Source: a virus. From it: a DNA stretch of 34,883 nucleotides. The notes under the pieces are model-generated. The model was not told the DNA's origin, did not search any database, and saw only the letters and a list, made by a program, of their open reading frames with translations. Positions 9,330 to 17,176 of this stretch are shown here, piece after piece (position 1 is the first letter of the stretch; each line of letters starts with the position of its first letter). Position numbers and translations under genes: made by a program. Location: positions 1-34,883 of the IMG/VR virus record IMGVR_UViG_3300033064_004879. The stretch is one strand, 5' to 3'.

Positions 9330-10828
9330 TGGCTGACAGAATTTCCGAAGACATTCGTTTTTACCTTGCCGGGGATCCATACTACTTTGAAGTTGACAAC
9401 CTACCTTTAAAAGATTTGGTTGACAATGATAGAATTCTTCAGGCGCAAATTGACGAGTTGAGATCTGGCGGGACTAAAGTAACTCGATCAGGTATTTTAG
9501 AATTACAACCCTATATTGACCCCGCCTCCCCAGGCAGAGTATTTGTTCGTTCCGGCTCTTTTATTGGTCGCATTCAGAGAAGCGCAGATTCTGATTTAGG
9601 TGGGAGTCCTGTAAAGGGAATTAATGGTGGGACAAACGAAAAGAAATTTCCGCCCACCAAAGGAGCCGTGGGGAGCGTTGATTATTCTGTTGATATTGAA
9701 TCCGAGCAACTCGGCACGCTTGGGTATAAAGCAGAAACTGTTGGTCGGACTGCTGTAGTTACTTTTAATGGTGGCGGAATTGACATAGACCCTTTTGGTC
9801 CAGATGAGTTTGCAAACAAAGGGGGCGCATCAACAACACCCCCATTAGCGCGTATTGACTTGATAGGATTAACTACAGTTAACGGCGCTTTGGACGATCC
9901 GTACCTAAAGGGTCAAGCTTTGACTGATCTTATAACTGGCAACGGTTATGCAAAATTAGCAGTTGTACGAGGAGCGGGAATCGTACAAGGAACCACTTCC
10001 AAGATTCGCCAAGTAGTTAGAGGGGAGAAGTATGTTACTGTAGGAATCCCCCAAGAGGATTTAAATGCCCTAGGTTACAATTTAGATGGATCCCCATCAA
10101 GATCTCCACAGTTCGGAACTGTCCCTTTGCCAGACGATCTGGTAAATATTTGTTTTTCCAAACAAAGCATTACTGAAGCACTAAATGATTTTGCGGAAAG
10201 AAATCGCAATGCATCATTCTTTTTACCACTAGCATATGTATTTGTTCCCAACACATTCCAAGGGAACAGCCCAATCCCCTCTTCGTTCTTACGGGATATC
10301 CGCCCAATATTCAGAACTGCTGAGTTAACCTTGGATGAGCGACAAGCGATTGCTGCCTCTTTAAACCCAAGCATTACCAATCCGGTTATTACCAAAACGC
10401 ATCTTACCGAGGAATTGGGCAACATCGTTTCTTACAGAGGGAAAGTCATTGTGTGCCGACGAGCAAACAACTCGCCCGCAGTTTGTACAGCTGCGAGACT
10501 CTCCCAGGGTGTATGGACTTGTACAATAAATTATGAGTCGGACAATGACCAGCTTGGACAACATTTTGTTGATGTGAATACTGGAACTGGTCCGCCAAGA
10601 TCTGATCATATTGGAAGAACTTATGTTGGTGCTGGTGGGTTTGTTGCTGGGTCTTATACTTTCTATGAGGTCGTAGCAGAACCTCTCAAAACAGTATTCT
10701 TGTCATTACGAAGCGACACAACGGCGAGCATAGTGTTTCTCGGCAATATCCCCAACGCTTTTTCTGTAGCCGCGCTGTGGACTAAAATTAGTGACGATGT
10801 TAATGATATTGATATAATAGAAGCCTAA
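9329..10828 (+). CDS. Tail/baseplate structural protein with DN.PL..L N-terminal motif (499 aa)
   Basis: A 499-aa protein coupled to its neighbours by TAATG junctions at both ends. Near the N-terminus, YYFEVDNLPLKDL matches the pattern at the start of the beta-helix protein just upstream, so both probably dock at the same kind of site on the tail. The rest is Gly-, Thr- and Pro-rich with beta-strand-like segments and no enzyme motif. I do not recognise an individually named T4 homologue; proteins with this N-terminal motif are familiar as virion structural proteins in T4-like phages of aquatic bacteria, which is recollection and not a search. A structural role is likely, the precise location unknown. 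Confidence 0.75.
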   Translation: MADRISEDIRFYLAGDPYYFEVDNLPLKDLVDNDRILQAQIDELRSGGTKVTRSGILELQPYIDPASPGRVFVRSGSFIGRIQRSADSDLGGSPVKGINGGTNEKKFPPTKGAVGSVDYSVDIESEQLGTLGYKAETVGRTAVVTFNGGGIDIDPFGPDEFANKGGASTTPPLARIDLIGLTTVNGALDDPYLKGQALTDLITGNGYAKLAVVRGAGIVQGTTSKIRQVVRGEKYVTVGIPQEDLNALGYNLDGSPSRSPQFGTVPLPDDLVNICFSKQSITEALNDFAERNRNASFFLPLAYVFVPNTFQGNSPIPSSFLRDIRPIFRTAELTLDERQAIAASLNPSITNPVITKTHLTEELGNIVSYRGKVIVCRRANNSPAVCTAARLSQGVWTCTINYESDNDQLGQHFVDVNTGTGPPRSDHIGRTYVGAGGFVAGSYTFYEVVAEPLKTVFLSLRSDTTASIVFLGNIPNAFSVAALWTKISDDVNDIDIIEA

Positions 10829-11217
10829 TGAAATTCATTCTGCCTTTTTTACTTCTTGTCGCAACCACATTTAGTTGTGGTGCAATGACCAGATATTCCT
10901 CTACTGCCACGGGCGCTTTCATAGGCGCTATGGTTGGTGGTCCTCCTGGGGCTATGATCGGTGCCGCGATTGGTCTCGGTACTGGCGAAGCTGTTGTTGC
11001 TGAAGTTTTTCCTGTGGATGAACCTGAAGTTGTACCAACCACTGGTGCTGCCGGACTAATGTATCAAATAACACAGTTTATTTCAACCATTGGGTGGTGG
11101 TTCTTAATCTTGTTTTTCGTTCTTCCGCTCTTTTCGGTTAAAATAAGAGATTACTTAAAAAAGGTCTTTAACAAGTTAATCCCCGATAAAACAAAAAAAT
11201 CAAGTCGCACACGCTAA
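10828..11217 (+). CDS. Small membrane protein, candidate unimolecular spanin
   Basis: A 129-aa protein with an N-terminal hydrophobic signal-like segment (residues 3-15) ending at the only cysteine, Cys17 (context TTFSC, a poor lipobox). A glycine-zipper stretch follows at 29-53, then a short acidic/Pro linker, a strong membrane segment at about 84-103 (IGWWFLILFFVLPLF) and a basic tail rich in Lys and Arg. Lipoprotein N-terminus plus C-terminal membrane anchor and basic cytoplasmic tail is the layout of u-spanins such as T1 gp11, which are of similar length and fuse inner and outer membranes at lysis. The glycine zipper is not typical of them, so a pore-forming or tail-associated membrane protein is the alternative. 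Its start overlaps the previous stop (TAATG). Confidence 0.55.
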   Translation: MKFILPFLLLVATTFSCGAMTRYSSTATGAFIGAMVGGPPGAMIGAAIGLGTGEAVVAEVFPVDEPEVVPTTGAAGLMYQITQFISTIGWWFLILFFVLPLFSVKIRDYLKKVFNKLIPDKTKKSSRTR

Positions 11218-11220
11218 ATA
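11214..11220 (+). promoter_or_regulatory. CTAAATA element, candidate late promoter
   Basis: CTAAATA lies 27 bases before the ATG of the first putative head-core gene and overlaps the preceding stop codon. The surrounding CGCTAAATATTAAAGAG matches 15 of 17 positions of CGCTAAATACTTAAGAG at 17175-17191. It resembles the T4 late -10 element TATAAATA, and a gp55-like sigma factor is encoded in this window. No transcript data support it. Confidence 0.4.
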
Positions 11221-11237
11221 TTAAAGAGAGACTGCTC

Positions 11238-11248
11238 TACTATAAATA
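11238..11248 (+). promoter_or_regulatory. TACTATAAATA element overlapping a start codon
   Basis: TACTATAAATA includes an exact T4-type late core TATAAATA (11241-11248), but its last base is the A of the ATG at 11248. A transcript started from it would begin inside the gene, so it may not serve this gene. It is one of four related elements found at gene starts in the window. Confidence 0.3.
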
Positions 11249-11967
11249 TGAAATACTTAGTCCCCCAAGACACCCACGGCTTTAGTGATGAACTACGGAA
11301 TCAACTAATTGAGTCTTTGGGGTTTGATCTTACCGCCAAAACAAAAGAAATTGAAGATGAAGAGGATTCCTACCTCATTGAATCTGAAGATGGATTTTTC
11401 TTAGTGCAAGATGGTAAAGTTTATCTATTGACCGATGAAGAGGTCAATGACATAACCGAATCACACGATATGATCGACCTCGAAGAGAATGAGCGAGCCT
11501 CCCTTGAGGAAGCTTTCAACGACATGGAACCAGTGGAAAATGTTGAGGGTGATGATGAGGACTCCCTGGATGTAGACGCAATCTATGAATGTGATGGCAG
11601 TTTATACGCTGTCTCCGATTCTGTGCATGTTATTGACGACGAGTTTTATATTGTTGGAACAGAACTTGACACCACTGATTTGAGTGAGTCGGAAGTAGAG
11701 AATCTCTATATTAACGATATCACGATAGATGGAACTGATTTTGATTTGGAAGATGTATTTGAAGATGGTGTGGACGGTCAAGTTTATATCAAATTAGAAC
11801 GACGGTCTGAAGAGCCTGACAACGATGAGGTAGACGCTATCATGGGAAAGCCCAAAAAGGGTAAGGGCGGGATAACTCCTATCGGTGCCCGTAGCAAATC
11901 ACAAATCGCAAAGAGCGGCGCTAAGAAAGCCAAGTCTGATGCAAAGAAAGATTCGGATGACGAGTAA
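11248..11967 (+). CDS. Acidic protein with basic tail, candidate prohead core component
   Basis: A 239-aa protein, very rich in Asp and Glu over residues ~20-200, followed by a Lys-rich tail (KPKKGKGG and onward). Inside the acidic part, a pattern of the form DG-(F/Y)-V-x-D recurs, for example DGFFLVQDGKVYLL, DGSLYAVSD and DGQVYIKL, suggesting internal beta-repeats. It opens the cassette that continues with two small proteins, the prohead protease, scaffold and capsid protein; in T4 the genes before the protease encode small internal core proteins (67, 68). I therefore infer an internal head/core protein that the protease may digest. No sequence identity to gp67 can be claimed. Two late-promoter-like elements precede it. 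Confidence 0.6.
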   Translation: MKYLVPQDTHGFSDELRNQLIESLGFDLTAKTKEIEDEEDSYLIESEDGFFLVQDGKVYLLTDEEVNDITESHDMIDLEENERASLEEAFNDMEPVENVEGDDEDSLDVDAIYECDGSLYAVSDSVHVIDDEFYIVGTELDTTDLSESEVENLYINDITIDGTDFDLEDVFEDGVDGQVYIKLERRSEEPDNDEVDAIMGKPKKGKGGITPIGARSKSQIAKSGAKKAKSDAKKDSDDE

Positions 11968-11969
11968 CA

Positions 11970-12131
11970 ATGAAATTTATCGGCGTATTAGCAGAGACCC
12001 GCGATCCTGAAACGGGTCAAACCGCCTTATCGCGTGATCTTGATCAGGCGGATCAGTTCCGCAAAAAGAATAAACCTGCTAAGGTGCGCCTTCGCAAAAA
12101 GAGCATACTCCCGTTAAAGAATATAATGTAA
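11970..12131 (+). CDS. Small basic protein, candidate prohead core component (53 aa)
   Basis: A 53-aa open frame filling the gap between two head-cassette genes: ATG at 11970, two bases after the previous stop, and TAA at 12129-12131 overlapping the next ATG (TAATG). The N-terminal half is acidic/neutral (MKFIGVLAETRDPETG); the C-terminal half is strongly basic, with KKNKPAKVRLRKK. Tight packing on both sides and a non-random composition make it a real gene. Position suggests a small internal head or core protein like T4 gp67/gp68; its basic tail could bind DNA or the acidic partner. The function is inference. Confidence 0.6.
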   Translation: MKFIGVLAETRDPETGQTALSRDLDQADQFRKKNKPAKVRLRKKSILPLKNIM

Positions 12132-12556
12132 TGGCGAAAAGTATCATGCAAATGGCTGATGAAATTTTGGGTGGCTGTTTAACAGATCCCTCCAAGCCAG
12201 CTGCTTTAATTAGCCCACCCTCCGGCTTACACAAAAAATCACTATTTGAGTCAGCCTCCCCAATGCGCGGTAATGAAAAACTGGTAGATATAGATGATGA
12301 AATTAGAAACTCCTTCCTTAATTTGGTACTTCCTGAAAACAAAAATAAAAGGTCTATTGCTAAACCTGTGGAAGCCCCTGCTATTTTGTCTGAAGCTGAT
12401 CGGAAAGTTCTTTCGGAAGCGAAAGTAATTATTGAACGGCTTCTTGAAACCACAACTGTTGGGTGCATAGGTGTTAATTTTGCTGGCGCTGCACCAAGCA
12501 CCAAACAAAAAACTCGGTTTAAAAAGAAGTACAATCCAAAAGGTGAGAAAAAATAA
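12131..12556 (+). CDS. Candidate prohead core protein (141 aa)
   Basis: A 141-aa protein coupled by TAATG junctions to the 53-aa gene before it and the protease after it. It has a short N-terminal amphipathic segment (AKSIMQMADEILGG), a Pro-rich linker, a helical segment (SEADRKVLSEAKVIIERLL, about 87-105), a hydrophobic TTVGCIGVNFAGAAP stretch near 107-121 and a basic end. T4 gp68 occupies the same position and has about this length, but I cannot demonstrate homology. The best guess is an internal core protein processed by the adjoining protease. Confidence 0.6.
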   Translation: MAKSIMQMADEILGGCLTDPSKPAALISPPSGLHKKSLFESASPMRGNEKLVDIDDEIRNSFLNLVLPENKNKRSIAKPVEAPAILSEADRKVLSEAKVIIERLLETTTVGCIGVNFAGAAPSTKQKTRFKKKYNPKGEKK

Positions 12557-13152
12557 TGCTGCTTAGAGATTTTAATGGTTTCGCACCTCTCACTATTTTA
12601 GAGGAGTCTAAGTCTACCCGCACTATGCGGGTTCGTGGCATTTTTAGTGAGGCTGATATAAAAAATGGTAATGGTAGGATTTATCCTAAAACCTTACTTG
12701 AGCGTGAGATAAACAAGCTCCGCCCAATCATAGCACAGCGCCGTCTCCTAGGGGAATTGGATCACCCGGAAGGTGAACTTGTGCATCTTTCCAATGTATC
12801 GCATTTGATTACTTCTCTTTCAATGGATGGTAATCGTGTTATGGGCGAAGCGCAGTTGCTGGATACCCCATCTGGAAGAATCTTACAAGAACTATGTAAG
12901 TCAGGTGTTCGAATTGGTATTTCCTCTCGCTCTATGGGGTCAGTGGAATTGGATACTCAAAACGAAGCCTATGTTGTACAAGATAATCTGCGAGTGATAA
13001 CTTTTGATATGGTAGCAGACCCATCTTGCCAAGATGCTTTTCCTGAATTAATGGAATCAAATAGTAATTCAGAACCTAAGTTTCAAGAAATTCGTCGTCA
13101 TGATATTGATGAGAAGATCTTTTTAACAGCTTTTCGAAGATTATTAAAATAA
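12556..13152 (+). CDS. 21: Prohead core protease (T4 gp21-like)
   Basis: A serine protease of the herpesvirus-assemblin/T4 gp21 type that digests the scaffold and trims the capsid protein during head maturation. In 198 aa it shows the family landmarks: KNGNGRIYP at ~36-44, GELDHPEGE with the likely catalytic His70, and GISSRSMGS with the nucleophile Ser at 123 or 124. FDMVADPSCQDAF at about 150-162 closes the fold and supplies conserved Asp residues. The length is close to T4 gp21 (about 210 aa). It overlaps the preceding core gene at TAATG and is followed by a short spacer with a hairpin before the scaffold gene, the same order as in T4. Confidence 0.95.
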   Translation: MLLRDFNGFAPLTILEESKSTRTMRVRGIFSEADIKNGNGRIYPKTLLEREINKLRPIIAQRRLLGELDHPEGELVHLSNVSHLITSLSMDGNRVMGEAQLLDTPSGRILQELCKSGVRIGISSRSMGSVELDTQNEAYVVQDNLRVITFDMVADPSCQDAFPELMESNSNSEPKFQEIRRHDIDEKIFLTAFRRLLK

Positions 13153-13153
13153 A

Positions 13154-13174
13154 AAACCTAATTGTATTAGGTTT
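13154..13174 (+). terminator. Perfect 9-bp hairpin after the protease gene, weak terminator or processing site
   Basis: AAACCTAAT (13154-13162), loop TGT, ATTAGGTTT (13166-13174): a perfect inverted repeat starting two bases after the protease stop codon. It is AT-rich and lacks a following T-run beyond the stem, so it may only attenuate, or mark an RNA-processing site that raises scaffold and capsid expression over protease. Confidence 0.4.
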
Positions 13175-13204
13175 AGTTGTAGATACAACATATAGGGGTA
13201 TTGT

Positions 13205-13783
13205 ATGAAAACCATCCAAGATATTGCGAAGCTTCTTCCAGACGGTCTCTCCGAGGCTGGGCTTAAAGAAGTTTTAAGTCTTATTGAGTCTACCGTCGCG
13301 GAACGGGTGAAAAATGAAAAGACTCTTCTTGAGGCAAAAGTTACCTCATTCCTCCGCACTAAAATTGATGAGCTAAAGAAAGTAGCGCAGCAAGAACTAG
13401 AGTCCGAAGAATCCCTTATTAAGGGGTATCGCATTTTTGAACAAATCAAGCGGCTAGTAGCCGAAGAAGTTGATTCAAGTGATATTGACTCCCTCGTCGC
13501 TAAAAAGGACGCGGAGATCAAAGGACTCAAAGAGAACTTAAGTGTGCTTAACCTTAAGGTCACTGGGCTAGTTTCCCAGAACACCATGCTAAATTCAAGA
13601 TCGCGTGGTCTAATTGTTGAAAACAAAGATTTACTAACGGCTGCGAAACTTCCTTTCAAGTCGTCTGAAAAAGCTTATGTTATCACTAATGAAACTAACA
13701 AGCCAAAGCCAGAAAATACAAATGTATTTCTGACCGAGGAAATTTTAAGTCTTGCCCATGGTAGCAAGAGGCTTCAAGAATAA
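13205..13783 (+). CDS. 22: Prohead scaffold/core protein (T4 gp22-like)
   Basis: A 192-aa, mostly helical, charged protein between protease and capsid genes, the position of T4 gene 22. It reads as amphipathic helix plus coiled coil from about residue 15 to 140 (many Glu/Lys, heptad-like Leu/Val), and has a C-terminal segment FKSSEKAYVITNETNKPKPE resembling the gp22 tail. It would form the transient core on which the capsid protein assembles and be digested by the protease; SLIE/S at 25-29 and LLE/A at 41-44 fit the L/I-x-E cleavage rule. It is shorter than T4 gp22 (about 269 aa). An AGGGGT ribosome-binding site precedes the ATG. Confidence 0.85.
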   Translation: MKTIQDIAKLLPDGLSEAGLKEVLSLIESTVAERVKNEKTLLEAKVTSFLRTKIDELKKVAQQELESEESLIKGYRIFEQIKRLVAEEVDSSDIDSLVAKKDAEIKGLKENLSVLNLKVTGLVSQNTMLNSRSRGLIVENKDLLTAAKLPFKSSEKAYVITNETNKPKPENTNVFLTEEILSLAHGSKRLQE

Positions 13784-13785
13784 TT

Positions 13786-15384
13786 ATGAAATCCGAAATC
13801 GCTAATCTACTTTGCGAGAAATGGGCTCCAATTCTGGAAGGAATCAGTGACGAAAACGTCCGCCAGACCACAGCAGTTCTTCTGGAAAACCAAGCTAAAA
13901 GCATTGTTACTGACAATTCTTCACAAAGCTTAACTGAAGCAACTACTGTTGGCAACCTGGGCACCTTCCAAAAATTTGCCTTTCCTCTCGTTCGCAGGGT
14001 CTTCCCTGAACTCATCGCTAATAAGATCATTGGGGTTCAACCCATGCAAGGTCCAGTTTCCCAGATTTTCTATCTTGGTTACAACCGCGCTGGCCAGATT
14101 CCCGGTGGTACAACTGCTATCTCAGAAGTTGTGTACTCTAAGTACTCCATCGTATACGCTAACCGCGTTACTGGTACTCAGCATAACCTAGCTTCAATTG
14201 ATGGTTCTGATGCTGTATTGGGTAATGGTGTCTTCGCATACTCTGCGTTGTCGTCCGTATCCTACACTTCAGCTTTGTCCGCCACTCCTGGTGGTAAAAT
14301 TGCCGCATTCCCGAACAGCCGTTATGTGGGCGCGCAATACTTTGTATCCGCTGGTGAAGTTCTCGCTGGCTCTTCGATTCCTGAAATCAACTTCACAATT
14401 GAGCAACAGTCTGTTACTGCTCGGACACGCAAGTTCCGCGCCTTATGGACACTAGAAGCTTCTCAAGATCTTCGTGCGTATCACAACCTTAATTTGGAAG
14501 ATGAGTTAACTCAGCTTCTATCTAAGGAAGTTGCACTAGAGATCGACCGTGAATTGATTGAATCTCTGCGAAATATCGCGTATGATCTTCGTTCTGGGCA
14601 ACTAGACGGCGGTCTTCGTGCATATCAAAACCAGGCACAAGCAAATAACTTTGCTTCTGATGGTGCAAGTCCAACGACTGGCGCTCCTGGCGCGTTTGCA
14701 TATGATCAACCTTTCGGTTCCAACGCTGCGGAAGCACCCGCTGGTAAGGGCATGGGCTCTAACCCTGGTGATGGCGATGCGATGCCAACTGAAACTGTTG
14801 GATCGAACGTATTTTTCATTGACTTTGGTACTACTGCTCTCGGTCTGGCACCTCGCCATGTCGGTGAAGTATATGCCAACCTCGTTGCAGTTGTTAACTT
14901 TGCGGCACAAGATATATACCGTACCACTCTCCGTGGGGCTGGTAGTTACATCATCTGCTCGCCAATCATCGCTGCTATGTTGCAATCGTCTGCCAAACTT
15001 GAAGGAGGTATCCCCACTGATCAAGCTGGTCAGTTAGGCGCAAATATCAATTACAAAGGTAAGTGGATGGGCATGTACGATGTATATGTAGATCCTCTCT
15101 ATCCTGAGGATGAGATCTTAGTTGGTTACCGTGGCTCTTCGCCAATGGATTCTGGTCTAGTATACGCTCCGTATATCCCCCTCCAGATGCTCCCAACTAT
15201 CACTGATCCTAACACCTTCCAGCCTCGCAAGGGTTTGATCACTCGATACGCAACCGCGCAGGTTAATCCAGCAGGTCGCTTCTATCGAATAATTCGAATC
15301 GTTGGTGCTGATTCCCGTTATCTCTTAACTCCCTTCCGCCGTGCTCTCCGTAACACGCTGCAAGAAGGTGGAATCGCTTACTAG
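13786..15384 (+). CDS. 23: Major capsid protein (T4 gp23-like)
   Basis: A 532-aa HK97-fold capsid protein of the T4 gp23 family. The diagnostic segment FAFPLVRRVFPELIA, then GVQPMQGPVSQIF (about residues 65-97), is close to T4's own. The N-terminal peptide SQSLTEATTV fits the protease rule L-x-E, predicting maturation by a cut after Glu51. The C-terminus ends in the family-typical region with YRIIRIVGADSRYLL. It starts two bases after the scaffold stop and is followed directly by the strongest terminator in the window, consistent with very high expression late in infection. Folding may depend on the GroES-like protein at 29439. Length is similar to T4 gp23 (521 aa). Confidence 0.97.
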   Translation: MKSEIANLLCEKWAPILEGISDENVRQTTAVLLENQAKSIVTDNSSQSLTEATTVGNLGTFQKFAFPLVRRVFPELIANKIIGVQPMQGPVSQIFYLGYNRAGQIPGGTTAISEVVYSKYSIVYANRVTGTQHNLASIDGSDAVLGNGVFAYSALSSVSYTSALSATPGGKIAAFPNSRYVGAQYFVSAGEVLAGSSIPEINFTIEQQSVTARTRKFRALWTLEASQDLRAYHNLNLEDELTQLLSKEVALEIDRELIESLRNIAYDLRSGQLDGGLRAYQNQAQANNFASDGASPTTGAPGAFAYDQPFGSNAAEAPAGKGMGSNPGDGDAMPTETVGSNVFFIDFGTTALGLAPRHVGEVYANLVAVVNFAAQDIYRTTLRGAGSYIICSPIIAAMLQSSAKLEGGIPTDQAGQLGANINYKGKWMGMYDVYVDPLYPEDEILVGYRGSSPMDSGLVYAPYIPLQMLPTITDPNTFQPRKGLITRYATAQVNPAGRFYRIIRIVGADSRYLLTPFRRALRNTLQEGGIAY

Positions 15385-15407
15385 TCCTAACTAGGAGACT
15401 GATAATT

Positions 15408-15440
15408 AAGAAGCCCTGCTCTCAAAAGCAGGGCTTCTTT
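15408..15440 (+). terminator. Strong intrinsic terminator after the capsid gene
   Basis: A perfect 13-bp stem, AAGAAGCCCTGCT (15408-15420) pairing with AGCAGGGCTTCTT (15427-15439), with a 6-base loop CTCAAA and a short T-tract. It sits 23 bases after the capsid stop codon and separates head from neck/tail genes. Confidence 0.9.
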
Positions 15441-15455
15441 GCTATATAAAGTAGT

Positions 15456-16337
15456 ATGAGTAGCCAGCCAATAAAACCCAATTTCCAATGGGGACCATTT
15501 ATTGTAGACCGTAGAAGTTATACTACGGACTCCGATGCGTTTACTGCACCGTCTGGTGAGATTGACTACGATTCGTTAAACAAGCGCTTGTTTAGCGACA
15601 ATGTTCAAATGAGTCGATTTTATCGAATCATTAAAGATTTTGTTAAGGCGCACTTGGGTGCGCCAATTGTAAGAGTTGAGCTTAGTGACTTTCAAATTCT
15701 TACCGCAATTGATCAAGCTGTTGCCAAGTTAGATTACCACGCCCCTGATTTTTGTACAGCCATAGCCGTCTTTACAACTTCCGCTGGGTACAACATGTAC
15801 GAGCTACCAAAGTTCATGCTTAACAATTTCAAATATGCCGGATACAAAAAAAGCTTGTTGAGTTCGGCGTTTGCAAATGGCACTTTAGAGTTTGATTTCA
15901 TGCTCCGTTATTTCCAGGATAACTTCATGTTTAATGATATGAATGTTAGTGACTTGCTAATTATGAAGATGCATTTGAAATCTATTAGGAAGATTTTAGG
16001 TCGGGAAGGGTCATTTCAAATCGTCAATGGTAAGTACTTGATGATTTATCCAACCCCTGTTGATAGTGACCTCAATGATGTAGTCATAGAGTACCGTACT
16101 TTGAATTCGGATACGCTGCACCCTTATTTTATTGGGTGGCTGCAACGCTTTTCGCTCGCCGTGTCTAAAGGCATACTAGGAAATATCCGTGGTAAGTTCG
16201 CTGAGCTTCCTTCACCGCAAGGTGGAGCCAGACTCAACGGTGATGCTTTGATTCAGCAATCAGAAAACGAAACAAAAATACTTATTGAAGAATTACTGTC
16301 CGAGATCGAAGAGCCTCCCACCTTCTCAACTTACTAA
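15456..16337 (+). CDS. 13: Neck/head completion protein (T4 gp13-like)
   Basis: A 293-aa protein matching T4 gp13 (309 aa), which joins the portal region of the filled head to the tail. The clearest stretch is AHLGAPIVRVELSDFQI (about 65-81), parallel to RRLGAPIINVELTPDQI in T4. A second match is the C-terminal LPSPQGGARLNGDALIQQ followed by a Glu-rich helix, where T4 has MLPGGVTIDGQRLI. It starts 16 bases after the terminator behind a weak ribosome-binding site and overlaps the next gene at TAATG. In T4, gene 14 would follow; here the next gene is gp15-like. Confidence 0.88.
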   Translation: MSSQPIKPNFQWGPFIVDRRSYTTDSDAFTAPSGEIDYDSLNKRLFSDNVQMSRFYRIIKDFVKAHLGAPIVRVELSDFQILTAIDQAVAKLDYHAPDFCTAIAVFTTSAGYNMYELPKFMLNNFKYAGYKKSLLSSAFANGTLEFDFMLRYFQDNFMFNDMNVSDLLIMKMHLKSIRKILGREGSFQIVNGKYLMIYPTPVDSDLNDVVIEYRTLNSDTLHPYFIGWLQRFSLAVSKGILGNIRGKFAELPSPQGGARLNGDALIQQSENETKILIEELLSEIEEPPTFSTY

Positions 16338-17143
16338 TGGTTTCATTTTCAGGTCCACCATTTCACGAATACCCGCGCCTAGTGGATGGTGCGAGATCGC
16401 CCATAATGAGCGGGACAACTGTAACAAATATTTTTGATATTAAGAATAGAATATTTGAGTACGAACAGAATAATTTTAGGACGCTAGAATTTTATCGTCA
16501 AACTGGACGCAGGGTGATGGAAGTTTTTAGCGATGCCCAAATTTTAGACCCTGAAAAAGGAGTACGCTCGGTACCAGTTTGGTACGCCAATTATGAGCGT
16601 GCAATAGCCAAACTGTTTCAGGAGAGAACTCTCGCTTTGCCAGTACTTACGATTTCAATATCAGAACTGGAAGAAGATGAAACCAGACGGCGTCCAAGTA
16701 CATCTATTGAAATGTGGACTGTGAAGGATGTAAAAAGACGGAGATACACAAGGATAGCTGCCATAGCACCAAAAGCAGTCAACCTTAGCTTTGAGCTTAA
16801 TATTTGGGCAAAGTACACCGAGGATATGAACCAGATGACGGAATACATAATGGCAAAGTTCCGTCCATTTGTAAGAATAGAGACTGAATTCAATGAGTTT
16901 GCTCCGGCATTTCTTGTCTCTATATCTGATAATTCCGTTGTGGAGGCACCAGATCGTCAGGACAGGTTATTACGAAAGAAAGTAACTTTAATGGTGGAGA
17001 CCTATATGCCCACCCGCCAATACATGATACAATCTAATGGTGATATTGAAGAGTTTAACGCGGAATATTCAATAAGTTCAACTGGTGGTTTTGATGCCAC
17101 TGAAGTTGCTACTGGGTCTCTAAACTCTAGTTCAACTGTTTAG
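16337..17143 (+). CDS. 15: Tail completion/sheath stabiliser protein (T4 gp15-like)
   Basis: A 268-aa protein that should cap the finished tail tube and sheath as a hexamer, the role of T4 gp15 (272 aa). The match is in pattern: RSVPVWYANYERA (T4: RVPITYASKEH), LPVLTISISELE (T4: LPRINLHLVD), LSFELNIWAKYTEDMNQMTE (T4: IYELSIFTRYEDDMFQIVE) and FRPFVRIETEF. The N-terminal part (PPFHEYPRLVDG onward) is a little longer than in T4. It is not gp14: it lacks the features of that protein. It is coupled to the gp13-like gene by TAATG and followed by a short spacer with promoter-like sequences. Confidence 0.88.
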   Translation: MVSFSGPPFHEYPRLVDGARSPIMSGTTVTNIFDIKNRIFEYEQNNFRTLEFYRQTGRRVMEVFSDAQILDPEKGVRSVPVWYANYERAIAKLFQERTLALPVLTISISELEEDETRRRPSTSIEMWTVKDVKRRRYTRIAAIAPKAVNLSFELNIWAKYTEDMNQMTEYIMAKFRPFVRIETEFNEFAPAFLVSISDNSVVEAPDRQDRLLRKKVTLMVETYMPTRQYMIQSNGDIEEFNAEYSISSTGGFDATEVATGSLNSSSTV

Positions 17144-17176
17144 CTTAAATAAAAGCATTTTCCGATATAACATCCG

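Noticed and set aside
13144-13659. Open frame on the minus strand opposite the scaffold gene
   Set aside because: Composition is a Ser/Arg-rich shadow of the scaffold gene, with no ribosome-binding site and no plausible protein pattern.
14602-15037. Overlapping open frames on both strands within the capsid gene
   Set aside because: The gp23 frame is certain, and these are shadows without family resemblance.
16337-17143. Assignment as gp14
   Set aside because: Position suggests it, but the sequence pattern fits gp15 and not gp14.
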